A stretch of DNA of 64,000 nucleotides from Diabrotica undecimpunctata (GCF_040954645.1 NC_092806.1:162312328-162376327); one strand, 5' to 3'. Shown: positions 1-12,307, counted from the first letter of the stretch. The notes: generated by a model from the sequence alone, not told the origin. Numbers and translations are program-made.

Positions 1-109
1 ACAAGAATAAAAATAGCAACCGAACTAACGGAGGAAGTCAACATTCACTCAGGTATACGACAGGGTAAGAGCTTGAGCCTATTATTGTTAAACCACTTAT
101 AACAATGCT
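1..109 (+). mobile_element. LINE reverse-transcriptase scrap
   Basis: Frame 1 reads in the open from the window edge to a TAA at about 109. It contains the palm-motif stretch SGIRQGKSL, which matches the G(I/V)RQGDSLSP block of non-LTR retrotransposon reverse transcriptases (D to K here). The rest of the element lies left of the window or is lost. It is a fragment and not functional. Confidence 0.6.
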
Positions 110-519
110 GATCTTTCTCTTAGAATGTGGGAGAACAACTTCAATTGCATCAAAGAGTTAACTGAATTCACTATAGCCTTGATGCGTTCAAATATTGCTT
201 TGCTATATTTACAGACATAGGACAAGCTATTTGCAGAGTTATTTATAGCCTTCTTCTTCTTCTTTCCAGGGATAAGGCATTTGTTTTGTGTTCCAGTATA
301 AAATCTTTTTAAAAGCCGTCTAACAGTTCTTCATTATTGTATTTCCTTCAATTTTCAATAATTTATTTTATAATAAAAACATTGTTGTTCTAAGATCTGC
401 CTTTAAGCAATAGTTTTTAATCTATTATTAACAATTTTGGAGGCTCTTTTATAGATTGTACTTACAAGACTGACACAATTACATAGATTTACTACTTTTT
501 AGGTAATTTAGATTTACCA
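110..519. other. No gene seen; short trinucleotide run
   Basis: No coding trace was recognised. A (CTT)n run sits at about 250-262, which is GAA on the minus strand. In this window that motif is usually the 3' tail of a minus-strand LINE, but no LINE coding sequence can be read next to it here. Confidence 0.4.
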
Positions 520-840
520 TTACTAAGTTTTACAGATCTTCATATTTTCTGCTGTGATTACTTCCATAAGTTCTCGAATCTTCCAGTAGGAAGGGTCTAA
601 GACCCTTCCTACATCTTGAGTTTCTGTGGGGCTTGGTACAAAATTATGTGTTCGGAATAATTTTACAAAATATTTACAGAATGCTTTGGTGACTTTTCTT
701 ACATTTTTTTGCCCATTGTCCAGCGATGTTGCCGATTTTGTATGTTTTAATTGATAACCGCTTGTACTAATTTTTTTAATTCTCTTACAGCTTTATTGAA
801 TTTGTTCTTATTACTCTGGGTTCTGTTTTGCCCTATTTTT
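520..840 (-). mobile_element. Jockey-like LINE linker fragment (decayed)
   Basis: The minus strand gives a basic stretch followed by a K-V-T-K-A-F block and a tyrosine/phenylalanine-rich segment. This resembles the linker between endonuclease and reverse transcriptase in Jockey-type LINEs. At least one frameshift is needed. Assignment rests on general pattern only. Confidence 0.35.
586..612. repeat. Perfect short hairpin
   Basis: Two 13-base arms (586-598 and 600-612) are exact inverted copies around a single base. It lies inside the decayed LINE linker. Confidence 0.7.
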
Positions 841-929
841 TACGTAAATAAAGATAGTAGAATCATTACAAAATGGTGTTAAAAAGTGGAATTTTTAAAT
901 AAATTAAAAATTGGAATGATGTATGAAGT

Positions 930-3420
930 AAAAGTAACAAATCTGCGACGAGAGCTAGAAGACCGGGAACTTATTACTATTGGAAAAAGGCTAATTTAGT
1001 CCAATAACTAAAAGACGCCATGAAAGAAGAGGGTTTCCATCCAGACACTTCTGTTTTTGAGGACAAGAATGTTGCCTTAATTTTGTCAATCACATCGTTA
1101 GGAAATAAAGTTTCTGGTGACATTACATCTTTAGAAAACAAAGTTTCTACGGACTTTGGGTCTCTGGAAAGCAAACTTTCTAACGAGATTTTTTCTCTGG
1201 AAAGCAAAGTTTCCGCTAACATCTCTTTGGAAATATTTAAAGTCACTTCTGAAATGTCTGCCTTTAGCAATAGAATATCTTCGTTAAAAACCAACTTGCT
1301 GCCGATATTTTGGCTTTTACAGATAAAAAAAAATGGAAAAGAATTTAAGGAAACAGGAACAGCAAACAGAATCATCAAATCAATTACGAGACGAAATGTA
1401 AGTTGAAAACACTGCCGACATTTGAAGGAAGTGAAGGTTCTGTTCTGAAAGTTGTCATGGAACAACTACAAGAAACAGTTCGAATCCACTGCAATAGCGA
1501 ATGGATGGTCCAAAAAAGAAAAGGCTGTAAATCTGACTATCGCTCTTTGAGGAGATGCCTTGGATGTGCTTCAGACCGTAGCTGTAGAGGAGACAGATGA
1601 TTTCGAACAACTTAAGAAGATATTAAACATGCGATATGGTCACGAACATTTGGAACATGTCTACCAGTCGTAGTTTAAAAATCTAAGAGAAAAGAGAGAT
1701 GAAGCTCTTTATGAGTATGAGGTTGTTTACAATATGTTTATCCAATAGCTCCCGAAGACATGATGGAAAAGTTGGCTGTACAAACATTTATTGATGGTCT
1801 TCGTGATCATGAAATCATGGTTGATGTCTTGTCCGCAGCACTCGAATACAAATCAGCAGTAAAGTTAGGACTGTAAAAGAGAAAGAAGATAAAGACAAAT
1901 TTGATCAGGTTGTTAATATTATAAAAGGCATTACATCCAAGAAAACTAAGAATGGAATTGTTGAGAAACGAGACACGTACGAAGTTCAAATAAGCACTCT
2001 AGGTACGATACAAATCAAGAAACTCGCCAGCAGGAAAACTAGAACTTAGGGAGACAGCTTCGACCAGGAACTTTTTCAAAAATCCTCTCATACTAGTAGC
2101 TTCTTTAAAATGCCGTGAAGATAGTTTATATGTAGATGGAAAAATAAATGGTAAACAGTTTTGTTGTTGTTTGTTTGGGTTTATATGACTGCGGACACTA
2201 AATCCATTCGCCAATCTTACAATTTTTACTCATTTTTCATTAGTCATTGTTTCTTATACAATCTTATCCTAAATCTATTACTAAGTAGTATTGATCTCTA
2301 ATACATAGTCTTTTTTTTTATCAATTTGTTTCTAGTTTTTTTTTCTATCAGGTGCTTTTTAGTTATTTATATATAAAATAGGTGATGAGGTCCTCAGAGT
2401 TCCACAGCAAACTCTTCTGCAATGGTAAACAGTTATATACAGCCATAAGAAACTTTTACTTTTTAGGTGAAAATGGAGAAATCCAGATACAATTAGGAAT
2501 TGGAGCAGAAAAGTTTGTCCATACTGTAATAGCTGCTGACATGGAAGAGGATGTTATATTAGAAATGGATGTAACGAATATGCATGCATTTCATGGATTT
2601 CTATTGGATTTTAGGAATAAGACAATCAAAGTTGGTAATGAGGAGGTATTTCTTCATTTACACAGCACTCTGAAAGCAGCCGTTAAAGAAGATACCGGTG
2701 TACCCGCGAAAAGTGAAACGATCATAGCAGCGCAGCTGCAGGGAATTGTGGAAAAAGGAACACCTGTTGTAATGGAGCCTCGTTACCATGACGAGGAGGT
2801 TGGCAACAAATCATAATTGTAAATTGGTATTTTAGTTAGGAAGTTGTATACCTATGACATCTACAATCCGTCAGACGACAACATCGGATAATTCCAACGA
2901 AAAATTCGACCAAATAATTGGCCAGTCTCTAAATCAGGTAAAAAAAAAGGAAATTAAGGGAATTTCTTTGACTTGACGGTATCGTGACATTTTTGTGCCC
3001 AATGGAGGAAAGACAGGAAAAACTACCATTATCAAATATTAGATTGATACTGGTAATGCTTAGCCAATTCGTCTAACAGCTCGACGATTACTACAGGAGA
3101 AGAAAGAGGAAGCTAAAAAGATTGTTCAGAAAATAAAGAAAGACGGGGTGATAGAACCTTCTAACAGCCCATAAGTCTTTTCAGTGGTTCTGGTCAAAAA
3201 GAAAGACAGAACTACGAGGTTTTGTGTGGACTACTGTTTGTTAAACAATGTTTCCAATAAAGATCGACGAGACGTTGGATAAATCAGCTGGAAGGAAATT
3301 GTTTTCTACTTTGGATTTAAAGTCTGGATGCTGGCAGGTAGAAATATACCCAGTTGATAAAAACTTCATTACAGGATTTCATTACACTTTTTTGCCTAGT
3401 TTCGTTTAACAATCTATGAA
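930..3420 (+). pseudogene. Decayed Ty3/Gypsy gag-protease-RT
   Basis: Pieces of one Gypsy-type element appear in order. A coiled-coil-like gag start with repeated 'SLESKVS' units lies at 1020-1406. Gag core blocks follow: 'RYGHEHLEHVYQS' near 1630 and 'VQTFIDGLRDHEI' near 1780. Protease/linker sequence at 2382-2816 includes 'DVILEMDVTN'. A reverse-transcriptase start near 3060-3340 includes 'RFCVDY'. Stops and frameshifts separate the pieces, and an unrelated AT-rich stretch interrupts at about 2216-2380. No LTRs, integrase or YxDD box are visible. A gag fragment of what may be the same family lies at 33920-34280. Confidence 0.85.
2382..2816 (+). pseudogene. Gypsy protease C-terminus/linker ORF
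   Basis: This 144-codon open stretch is the longest intact part of the Gypsy remnant. It carries the block after the aspartic protease active site ('VILEMDVTNMHAFHGF', consensus D-x-I-L-G-x-D-F/V) followed by the 'GNEEV' linker typical of Ty3/Gypsy Pol. The catalytic D-S/T-G itself is not in this ORF. It is a passive remnant. Confidence 0.75.
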
Positions 3421-3551
3421 CAATTCTACAACTGATATTTACAACGTATTTTACAATCATTTTAAATCACCTCTTAGTGTTAGTGGTTATTGTTACCTTC
3501 GATACATCCTAAACAGAATCAAAATTAAAATTAATACATAACTAAATTAAT

Positions 3552-3557
3552 TTTATT
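3552..3557 (-). terminator. Poly(A) signal AATAAA for the PGRP gene
   Basis: A canonical AATAAA on the minus strand lies 78 bases past the PGRP stop codon, giving a 3' UTR of roughly 100 bases. It is the first good signal downstream of exon 2, just before the dead Gypsy element. Confidence 0.6.
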
Positions 3558-3634
3558 GTGCATTAGTAAACCAAAGTAGGTGTTAGTGAAGCTGTATTGT
3601 TAGTGAAAGCATAAATATACATGCATCATAGCGG

Positions 3635-4401
3635 TTAGAAGTCGCAATAAGCCTTTCTACAGCCAGAAAGCTCTTGATATTCTCTTACCAGTAACGGAAT
3701 ACCCTTGTGGGAAGAAGGGTCGTAATGTGGCAACTTGTCGATTACAGCCATAACATGTTTTCCCGGACTTACAGTATTCTCAAGTTGGTTGTGGGCAATC
3801 AATTTGTAGTCTTCGGATAAATACTTATTTACAAATCCGTAATTCAATAAAACTTCGGTTGCCTCAAACATGGTAGGCGTGAAGGGATCTATCGCAAAAT
3901 TTCCCAGGAATACTATCTCGATACGTTTCTCCCCAGAAGCTGGGAGGATGTTCCATCCTCTTCCGTAGTAAACGTCCCCATCACCAGCAACAGCGAAATT
4001 AAAATATATATCAGGCAAATTGTTATCGGACATATCTATCGATTGCAACGTCTGCATCTTCTTCGCACAAGAGTTAAAATTAGAGCAATTGCCACCTGCT
4101 GTGTGCCTCAGAACGACTAAGCCTACAGGAGATTTCAACTCCTTCATTGGTCCAATCGCTGGTCTACCCCCCCAAGTCTCTTTCGGTATCAGTCTATGCG
4201 ACGAATTGGTTAATTTTACAATTTCATCTTCAGATGGGATTTGATCTTGAGCATTTTTTCGTAACACGAATACTAATATCACAGCTGCAGCAGATACGAG
4301 AAATACTAGTAAGACTCCTATCAAGTAAATTCGCAATGTACATTTTTTTCTAGCTGAAAAGGCTACTTCTTGATCTTCTTTCTGGACTTTCGGAGCGACG
4401 T
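3635..4401 (-). CDS. PGRP-LC-like receptor, exon 2 (TM + PGRP domain)
   Basis: This terminal exon encodes the last 255 residues of a type II membrane peptidoglycan recognition protein. Numbering on the 370-residue spliced product: basic stop-transfer residues R133-K135, one hydrophobic helix at about 140-162, then the PGRP/amidase-2-like domain at about 184-370. The conserved disulfide pair is C221/C227 and the 'GDGDVYYGRGW' block is present. Of the four zinc ligands of catalytic PGRPs, H215 and H319 are kept, but Tyr is F249 and Cys is S327, so it should bind and not cleave peptidoglycan. The acceptor at 4402 (TTTTTGTTATAG|AC) leaves two bases that complete a codon begun by exon 1. The ORF can be extended upstream to 4462, but that part reads through the intron. 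PGRP-LC is favoured over PGRP-LA, since exon 1 carries the RHIM-like motif and the helix follows directly. Confidence 0.93.
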
Positions 4402-4462
4402 CTATAACAAAAATAAGTATGGTAAAACGTGTTCGGATTGGAATATATGAAATGTTTAACAA

Positions 4463-4950
4463 TATTCAATTCAATTTAATAATCAGTCAGTTTAAAAATT
4501 CAGTTTTCCTACATTTATAATTAGGTGACGCTAGGATAGCCAATACAGAAAAACCTGAGATTTTTTTTGCAAGCATAACTTCTAGTTTTACGGGAATATA
4601 TTATGTTTTTTATTATCATTATTAACTAGCCATTATATCCTTACATAATGGCTATATATCCTTATATTACAGCTTTTATATCAATTTTCCTGCCAAATAA
4701 GTGAGAAGAAAAGGCTATTTAATAGCCAGTACTTTTTTTTTGTTTTAATGGCATAGGCAAGTGCCATACAGCCAGTCACAACATGAAAATTTTCTACTCA
4801 GAAAGACAATATAATCACTGGGGTTAAACAAATAATATTAATAGAATAATTAACAATAATACAAGAAACAATAGAGTAAATTATATCTTCTTCTGGAAAT
4901 CACGAATGTAATGATGATGATAATGATGTCCAGTCTGGTTAAACCATATA
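4463..4950. other. No gene seen; ATG-type microsatellite
   Basis: AT-rich intron sequence without a recognised coding trace. A short (ATG)n-like run is present at about 4910-4929. Such runs elsewhere in the window follow LINE stop codons, but no LINE reading frame is visible here. Confidence 0.5.
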
Positions 4951-4958
4951 CAAAGACC

Positions 4959-5860
4959 CTATACAAAATCTGAAAATAAATTGTAGAATGGAAACCAGTT
5001 AAAGAAAGAAACGAAGTAGTAGAAAATTTCTTTGTTCTCCTCTACTAACACGACATCAACAGCATAGAGCATTGACCAAGGAGCCTCCTTCCTTACTTTC
5101 TCTATCAGTACATCCACAACAAGATTAAACAGGTAAGGACTCTTTGAAGGGCTTTGATGCAAACCAACCGTCACTGGAAAACTTTCAGCCAATCCGACAG
5201 CAGTCCTTACTTTGGTGCACGCTGTCTCCTACATATCCTTCACGTGCCTTACGTACTTCTCAAGAAATACGTAAGGCTCGTGCTTCTCATTCATACATCT
5301 CTATAGCTCTTGTCTAGGAACTGTGTCGTACGCATCAAGATCTATAAATATCAAATGTAGCTCCCAACAAAATATCAACGCCTTTTTCTCCTAGAGCCTT
5401 CCAAATCTTCACAGATATTTCATTCATTATTTTCAGGTCCTACTGACTTACCGTTCTTCGTCATATTTAACAACTCGACAACTTCATCTCTCGTTATCTC
5501 CGGTATTACATTCTAATTTGGGATCCCGCATCCTTTGTCTGTCTTATGGTGTTCTTTATTTAGCAACTTACTAAAGTACTCATACCATATTTGCTTTATT
5601 TCAACATCGGTTCATTCACTCTTCCATCCGCACCCTTAATCTGCCGCACGTTGGTCTTTCTTTAGTGACTTATCGCTTGCTTTAACAATACTGCATAACC
5701 TTTTTACCCCCTCGGGTGTTTTTAACTCTTTATAGAGCTCTGCAGAAGATCTTTCTTTAGCAGTAGCTAAAGAGCGCTTTGCTTCTTTCTTTGCTACCTT
5801 GTATATATCCTTATCATCCTCTTTTTTCCTTCCCTCTAACCTTCTGTTGCACCTCATTGT
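4959..5860 (-). mobile_element. RTE-like LINE reverse-transcriptase fragment
   Basis: Reading the minus strand from 5857, a lysine-rich linker ('YKVAKKEAKRSLATAKE') is followed by pieces of the RT palm: 'QELWRCMNEKHEP' near 5300, 'KVRTAVGLAESFPVTVGLHQ' near 5200 and 'PWSMLYAVDVVLVEE' near 5060. The catalytic YADD is altered to YAVD. Several stops and shifts break the frame. The order and motifs fit RTE/BovB-type elements. It ends at about 4960 without a visible 3' tail. Confidence 0.8.
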
Positions 5861-5946
5861 ATACTCAACAAACTATACAAATCAGATCAAAAATTCAAGC
5901 ATAACCCTCTATAGATCATATAAAACACGTGAACAGAGTCACGTAC

Positions 5947-6940
5947 TTACTTCACCTGGTCGCAAATAATGAAGAAGCACCTGAAATAAAGCTTGGTCGA
6001 CTGAATTAAAAATGAGGAGGTATCAAGGTAAACGTGGCCTTGGTTAAAGAAGAAGAACATTATGGCTGAATAGACTACATCATTATTTATTACTGATAAA
6101 TCATGGCATTTGAATAGCTTAGCCACTTTGTGAAATGTAGATCTTGCTTTCTCTATCCTACATTTTATTTCTAGGGAATGATCCCAATTTTCATTAGCGT
6201 TCGTACCAAGGTAGGTGTACACACTCATTCTTTTAATTTGCTGTTCCTTCTTAGAAAGCATCATACATTTTATTTTCTTAATGTTCAGTGAAAGTCCATA
6301 TCTCTAAGTCACTTCTGTGATTCTATTCATTAAATCTTGGAAGGCTTTATAACTGTCAGCGAATTCCACCGTGTCATCCGCTGATGTTATTGATACATTC
6401 TCCGTTTATTCGAATGCCGGCTTCAACATCCTTTACTGCTAGTAATATATGTAAGTATGTATATAATAAGTGTATATGTTAAACACCAAGGGTGATAGTA
6501 TACATCCCTGTCGGACCCCATGTTTGATTTTGATATCATCGGATTCTCCTGGCTCTTTACTGATAGACTATGTGTGATTCCAGTGAAGATTGCTAATAAT
6601 TCTTTGATCACAGCTGCTTATTCCTATTTTTGTTAATATCTCCATCGGCTTGCATGGTGGAGATATTAACAATGAAGCATGCATAAATATCGCAATTCAC
6701 ATCTCTACATTGTTGAAATATCACTTGTATGCTAAAAAGAACCTCTCTCGTAGCCACTGCATTCCGAAAACCAATCTGTATACGGCTGTTTCTTCACATA
6801 GTCTATATATCCGTTGATCTATGATTTTTAGAAATAACTTTAAAATGGTGGTACAGGATACGGATTTTGTTTTCTTTGGTAGAGCAACAAACGTTGATTT
6901 TTCAATATCTTGGACAAATACGTTTGCGAGAATATTGCAA
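5947..6940 (-). mobile_element. LINE RT fragment, second copy
   Basis: The minus strand gives RT-like segments running from about 6830 to 5990. The clearest is 'VYTYLGTNANENWDHSLEIK' at 6210-6150, the thumb-region block (YLG..V......EI..RI) of RTE-like elements, followed by 'CRIEKARSTFHKVAKLF'. Upstream traces near 6610-6430 resemble the palm. The frame is broken many times. It is a different element from the neighbour at 4959-5860, in the same orientation. Confidence 0.7.
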
Positions 6941-6944
6941 AAAT

Positions 6945-7640
6945 AAAATTTTTGTTCTAAAAAATCATTATTTAGAATTTTGTGGTCTGATAAATATAAC
7001 GTCGACCAAATGAAGCAATTCTCTTAAACAGGAAATATAACCGCCGTTTTGTTTCCTGTGCACACTCTTTTAGTTATCTGTGGACATAGTTTTGTTAATC
7101 GTTAGAAATCATTTAAACATGTATTAAAATTCAATAAATTCCTCATTCGTTCGACTAAAAATAAATTAAGACAGTACGTATATAGAGGTTAGCTGGTATA
7201 TTTATTTTATTCTTGTTTATAATACAAGTAGGAAAATTTTTGATAGATTTAAAGACATTGTACATTTATTTAGAATTATCATCTGATGGAATATTTTTCT
7301 GCACGCATTACATGCCCGCTGATAACGCAATTTTTGCCTTTTTTCTCCTCTGATAGTTTAAGAACAGCTTTAGGTCAACAATTTTCTTTTCCTTCCTTTT
7401 CAAATAGTGATAATATTGTGTCGTTATCCTCTTTTCGTCTGTTTTATATTCCAATAAAAATGAATTTATCGGATGTAACATTTTCAAGTGTTCTTAAGGG
7501 CAAATGTCAGAAGGTCCATGGTATTTTCCCAACAATGGTACTCTAATAATTATTCCAGTAAAATCCTTACATTAAAACACCTACTTTTCAATTACAAAAT
7601 TACTTAATTTAGCATTTATCAATTTGCATTTTTTTCCAAG
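6945..7640. other. No gene seen
   Basis: AT-rich. An 86-codon open frame at 7286-7546 (+) has no recognisable motif or helpful context and is treated as chance. Confidence 0.5.
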
Positions 7641-9390
7641 CTCAAACAGTAAATTATTAGAAAAAATGATCAATAAGCGATTAATCTGGTATCTAGATCT
7701 GGTATCAAAAGCACCACTGATAATTAAGTGATTGTATTATGCTTTATATACAACTTTTTAAATAATAGAAATTTCAGAATCACAGTTAATGGAGTATTAT
7801 CCGACAACTATGGCACTGAAAATGGTGTACCCCAAGGTTATATTTTGAGTTCTACCCTCTTTCTACTGGCCAACAATGATATTTGCTCTCATATAAAATC
7901 TCCCGCTAAATTTGCCCTATACGCAAACGACCTTTTTGTATATTGCCAAGGAAAATCCACGGCTGCAACCTCATCTTTATTACAAAATTCTGTAGAGTCC
8001 CTTACTACATGATCCGAGAAAGCTGGCTTCAGGTTCTGTACCAATAAATCCAAAATAATTAAATTCACCAGTAGATACAACAGCGCAGAAATACCCAAAA
8101 TAACACTTAACGGAGTAAATTTAGAGTTAATTGATCATTACAAGTTTTTAGGACTAACTGTCTATAACAAACTCACTTGACGTTGTCATAACGATGAAAT
8201 ACAAGCCAACTATTAAAGCAGAATGAATTTGTTAAAGACATTATCCCACCATCAATGAGGTGTTGATGAAAGTGTACTACTCGAAATATATCGAGCTATA
8301 ATCCGATCCAAATTAGACTATTGTTGTATAGTTTACTTTTCCGCATCCAATCATTTATTTCAATCGTTAAACTTCACAATACTGCTCTCCAATTTTGTTT
8401 AGGAGCATTTCGATCCAGTCTCGCTGAAAGTCTCTACTGTGAATCTCATGAACTCCCCCTTTACCTTCGGAGGCAGCAACTATCTTATGCTAGCAAAATT
8501 TCATCGAATCCGACTAAACCTGCATTTAATCTTTGGACTTCGCCAAGACCTGGATTCGTAAATAAGCCCAGATGTAAACTTTCAATCCCACAGATCCTAC
8601 AACCCTTGTGCCAAGACACAAAATTTTCTCAAACACTTACACCTATAAAATCAGAATCCCCATCGTGGTCTAAAACATCTCCTTTTATAAACACTTCCCT
8701 CTGTAAATATAATAAGCAACAAACAAATAATATCATTTTTCGACAAGCTTTCAAGGATATTATGAATACATCCCACTATGATAAGGTGCTTTATACCGAT
8801 GCATCCTGAAACGTAGATAGAGTTGGTTATTTTGTCACTACAGTTAATACAATGTTAGGACACTACCGAATATCCAACGAAACTAGCGTGTTTTCAGGAG
8901 AACTCTTCAGTACTTCAAAAGATCTCGAGTTCTCTTTTGACAATCAATCAAAGTGTAGCTCTGGGCACCGATTCCTTATCCGTAATTCATTCGTTAAATA
9001 ATATTTACAATCAACATCACCTAGTAAGAAAAATACTAGAATCAATCCATGTCTACACTTCCGGAGGGACTTTAATAACAGAGAAGAGGGTGCCTTCTCA
9101 TATCGGTATCCAAGGAAATAAGATGGCTGACAGCGCTGCAAAAGAAGCATCTATATCCAACTTACCTGTCTACAACATACAGTTCCAAGAAGATATAAAA
9201 AGACCAACAGTTATGCTCCCACTGCAACGATAATCCTATTACCGTCAAACACACCCTCACAGAATCTCAACACTAGCAGGCCACTAGCATTGTCAACAAT
9301 ATAACACACAGTTTAAAAGAACTTCTGATCTGTTCAAGCCGACTCAAGAGCCTAATAGACTTGATTAAAGACTACACAGTTGTTTAATAA
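7640..9390 (+). mobile_element. RNase H-bearing LINE (I/Jockey group), decayed
   Basis: An RT palm stretch lies at 7728-8012 ('NGVPQGYILSSTLF' and 'FALYANDLFVYCQGK', with YADD changed to YAND). The thumb and connector follow at 8321-8809 ('LQFCLGAFRSSLAESLYCES'). An RNase H domain ends the coding part: first Asp at 'LYTDAS' (about 8800), then 'ALGTDSLSVIHSL' near 8960 and 'VPSHIGIQGNKMADSAAKEA' near 9090. The RT-RNase H order fits I/R1/Loa-type LINEs. A stop follows the TDAS block and other shifts are present. There is no clear 5' end, no endonuclease and no poly-A tail. Confidence 0.82.
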
Positions 9391-9715
9391 AATATAATTT
9401 ACATAATGTTGTTATTCTTTACTATTGTAAACTCCATAACTGTGTAATTACTATTGTAAACCCGTGTCAATGACCAAAAATGTCGAGACACGTTAATTCG
9501 AAATAAAAAAAATTTGGATTTTATTTAAAATTTTATATGAACTTTTATATTATTATTTGCTATTGAACGAACAATCAAGGACGCAATATTGATAAGTGAC
9601 ATACCATAAACAATCTTCTACAGTTCAGACACTGATAGCAAATATTGATATGATTAATATGCATTTATAATTATTGTTTTTGTTTATTAGTAAATTGGAT
9701 AAAAGTATTTCTCAT
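9391..9715. other. No gene seen
   Basis: AT-rich spacer between the RNase H LINE and the Tc1-like element. No terminal repeat was recognised. Confidence 0.4.
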
Positions 9716-9719
9716 TTGT

Positions 9720-10680
9720 TTTAAATTAGAAAGTTAAAGCTGGACGAGATATTAAAGAACGATTCAAAATATTGAAGAATGGGCTTGTAGAAGATGTCAA
9801 TAAGTTTTAATATATCCATCTAACTGTAGATTTCTAAAAATGCCAAAATGATTGATTGGAGTCGATTTCCATAACTTGTCCTACAAAACCAAATTCAAAT
9901 CACAGTTATTCCATAATCTGTTTTCAACGTAGTTTATAAAGTTTAAAGCGTATTGTGTAGAAAATTGAGCAGTGTATTTTGAAAGATATATACTTATTAT
10001 TTACATACTGTCACTGTTACTGCCAAATCTTAAAATTTATCAGATAACTTATATAAGACTTATATTTGCTTTAAGCAAATTTATTTTTGGGACAGGATAA
10101 TATTTACAGATGAGAAAATTTTTCAATCTTCTAAAAAGTGCAAAATTGGGGTGTATAGACCAGATAATAATAGATTTAATCCTCTATATGCTGATAGATA
10201 TCGAGCAGCTGGTCATTTTAGCGCCAATGTGAATGGGGATGGATTTCATCTAGAGGAATCGGAATGGTATGGCGTATTGATGGTAGGTTTGTTTAGCAGA
10301 CTTATCTGAATATTCTAGAAAACATCATGTTTCCCAGTGTAGAACAATTGTGTCCAGAAAATAATTTTATCCTTCAACAAGTCCTGTTCACACTGCAAAT
10401 ATAATAAACCAGTGGCTCCAGAATAACAACATCGAAACTTTCCATGGCCCAGCTACAGTCCAGATTTAAACCCAATCGATAATGTGTGGGGGGTTATTAT
10501 AAAACGATTGTATCGGCGTAATTTCATATCACAAAATGCTGAAGATCTGTGGCACGATATACAACAGATTTGAGAGAGCTCTCTGAAGAAGAGAATCTCA
10601 AGTTGTTTTCACGCAGATGAGCCGAAGACTACAAGCTGTTATCAATGCTGATGGAGATATTACAAAATATTAATTGTATT
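9720..10680 (+). pseudogene. Tc1/mariner-like transposase, decayed
   Basis: Catalytic-domain blocks of a Tc1/IS630-type DDE transposase are readable in order. 'WDRIIFTDEKIF' near 10090 holds the first Asp. 'HTANIINQWLQNNNIE' lies near 10395. 'PWPSYSPDLNPIDNVWG' lies near 10445 and ends in D where Tc1 usually has E. At least three frameshifts or stops interrupt. The N-terminal helix-turn-helix region is only hinted at near 9735. No terminal inverted repeats were found. Confidence 0.8.
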
Positions 10681-10789
10681 TTTACATACCTATATATTAC
10701 ATACCTATATATACATACAAATACATTGCTCAAAATGATCAAATCTTACCAAGAGTCGTATCAGTTTTTTTCGGAACCAGCCAACACTT

Positions 10790-11015
10790 CTTCGTATGCT
10801 ATTAGATTGAAAATCAGGGTCTAGAAAACTATTATCAGACCATTAATATGTTATAAACTCAAAAAGAAAGCTTGGAATCTTTGACAGAAAAGTCCTAAGA
10901 AATATATTTGGACTTATTAACAAAAATTGAGTATGAAAAACCAGGTACAACCATGAACTCTACCAACTGTTCAAAGAAGCACGGATAACTGTCCAAAAAA
11001 GTGAATAAATCTTAC
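10790..11015 (+). mobile_element. LINE C-terminal tail fragment
   Basis: Broken frames give an 'IRPLICY' thumb block, a 'VLRNIFGLINKN' block and 'RYNHELYQLFKEARI'. These correspond to the region after the RT thumb in the LINE at 38350-39049. Short and inactive. Confidence 0.55.
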
Positions 11016-11333
11016 TCACACTATTCACACAAACATTCTGTTATTCACCAAAACGCCAATCAATGACTTGTAAATCATTGTCTTCTATAAATGCATCGAG
11101 TGTGTTTATAAATACATATGTATATTAATAGCAATAATAATTTTCAATAAAATTAAGATCAAAGATTTAAATTACACGTCTAAAGTTGTAAAATGCACAT
11201 AAATAATTGAGATGTTATATATTTAACATCATCGTATACTCTGTGGAAACAGGTATCCTTTTTAAATACATGATAAAGAAAATGAGAGCTTTTGATATGT
11301 ATATGTATAGAAAACTGGCAAAAAAATCATAAT

Positions 11334-11475
11334 TATTGGGATAGAGTTACCAATGAAGAATCGTTCCGAAGACTACCAAACGGAAGAGAGCAGTTGATCA
11401 AATAAAGATCTGCAAACTTAACATCTTGTCCACGTAATTAGAGAAATAGAATACAGCTCTTGCAAGTTATTATAC
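11334..11475 (+). mobile_element. LINE C-terminal tail fragment
   Basis: One frame reads 'WDRVTNEESFRRLP' and further on 'RIQLLQVIIQGK' with two stops between. It matches the post-RT tail region seen in the minus-strand LINE at 52152-52424. No termini were found. Confidence 0.5.
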
Positions 11476-11479
11476 AGGG

Positions 11480-12307
11480 AAAATGAGGTATAATGTGAAA
11501 ATGAGGTATTAAAAGAATTTGCATGTCCTGATTCTGCAATCTCATAGAATAGTTCAACTGCTCTTCAGTAATAAATAAAGAAGATTATGAAGAGTGTAGG
11601 ACTAATGAGGAAAACATAAACGGAAAACACTTGCATTTATAATAAAATAAATTTTGATGAAAAAAGTAAGCTATATTTCCATTGAACAGCTCTACTTACT
11701 CGATTTGTTTCTGTACGAATAATTATCACAGTATTCACTATTCCTAACACCATTATTGTTTTCATTCCTGTACCTATGTCTAGATTTTACCCGAATTAAC
11801 TTCATATTTCCTCGCATTGCACCACATTCTTAAAACATTTTCACTTCCACGTCTCGCGATCGAGAATGTGTGCGCGCTGAATATACAAACAACAATCTAA
11901 ATTGGTTACAGTTTACAGCGAGGAGCGCGATGCTATTTTCCAGACTTCAAAATATTTAATGGAGAAAGAGAAAGAGAAGTTAAAATAAATATATGAAGAT
12001 ATACGTCTCATCTTGAATTCTCAAGGTGTGTACAGTGTACAGTGCTATATCCGTATCCGCCAAAATAATTAGTACCGAGGTGTATTGATTTATTAATTTG
12101 TACCATTTATATGTTCAAAATGTCCATGGCATTGACGCAAACATGCTTTGTAATGAGTTTGCAGATAATTAAGCACACATATAAGCAAACAGCGACTGTT
12201 GTATATACGGAAAAGTTTTAGAGATTTTAAAAAATCCAAGTTTATCACGTACGAGGATACTTCGATAACTTTGTAAAAGTTTTTCTTTTACCAAGGGACG
12301 TACATAT
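11480..12307. other. No gene seen
   Basis: Unassigned intron sequence. The stretch around 11850-11950 is less AT-rich than its surroundings but shows no open frame or repeat boundary. Confidence 0.4.

Noticed and set aside
241..262. LINE 3' end marked by a GAA run
   Set aside because: Only the trinucleotide run is seen; no LINE coding sequence next to it can be read.
977..1465. 162-codon minus-strand ORF
   Set aside because: Antisense to the Gypsy gag coiled-coil region, which matches known gag order on the plus strand.
4402..4462. N-terminal 21 codons of the long ORF over PGRP exon 2
   Set aside because: They are the intron's 3' end (polypyrimidine tract and AG); a splice to exon 1 gives a better protein start.
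7286..7546. 86-codon plus-strand ORF
   Set aside because: No motif, no splice context, AT-rich surroundings.
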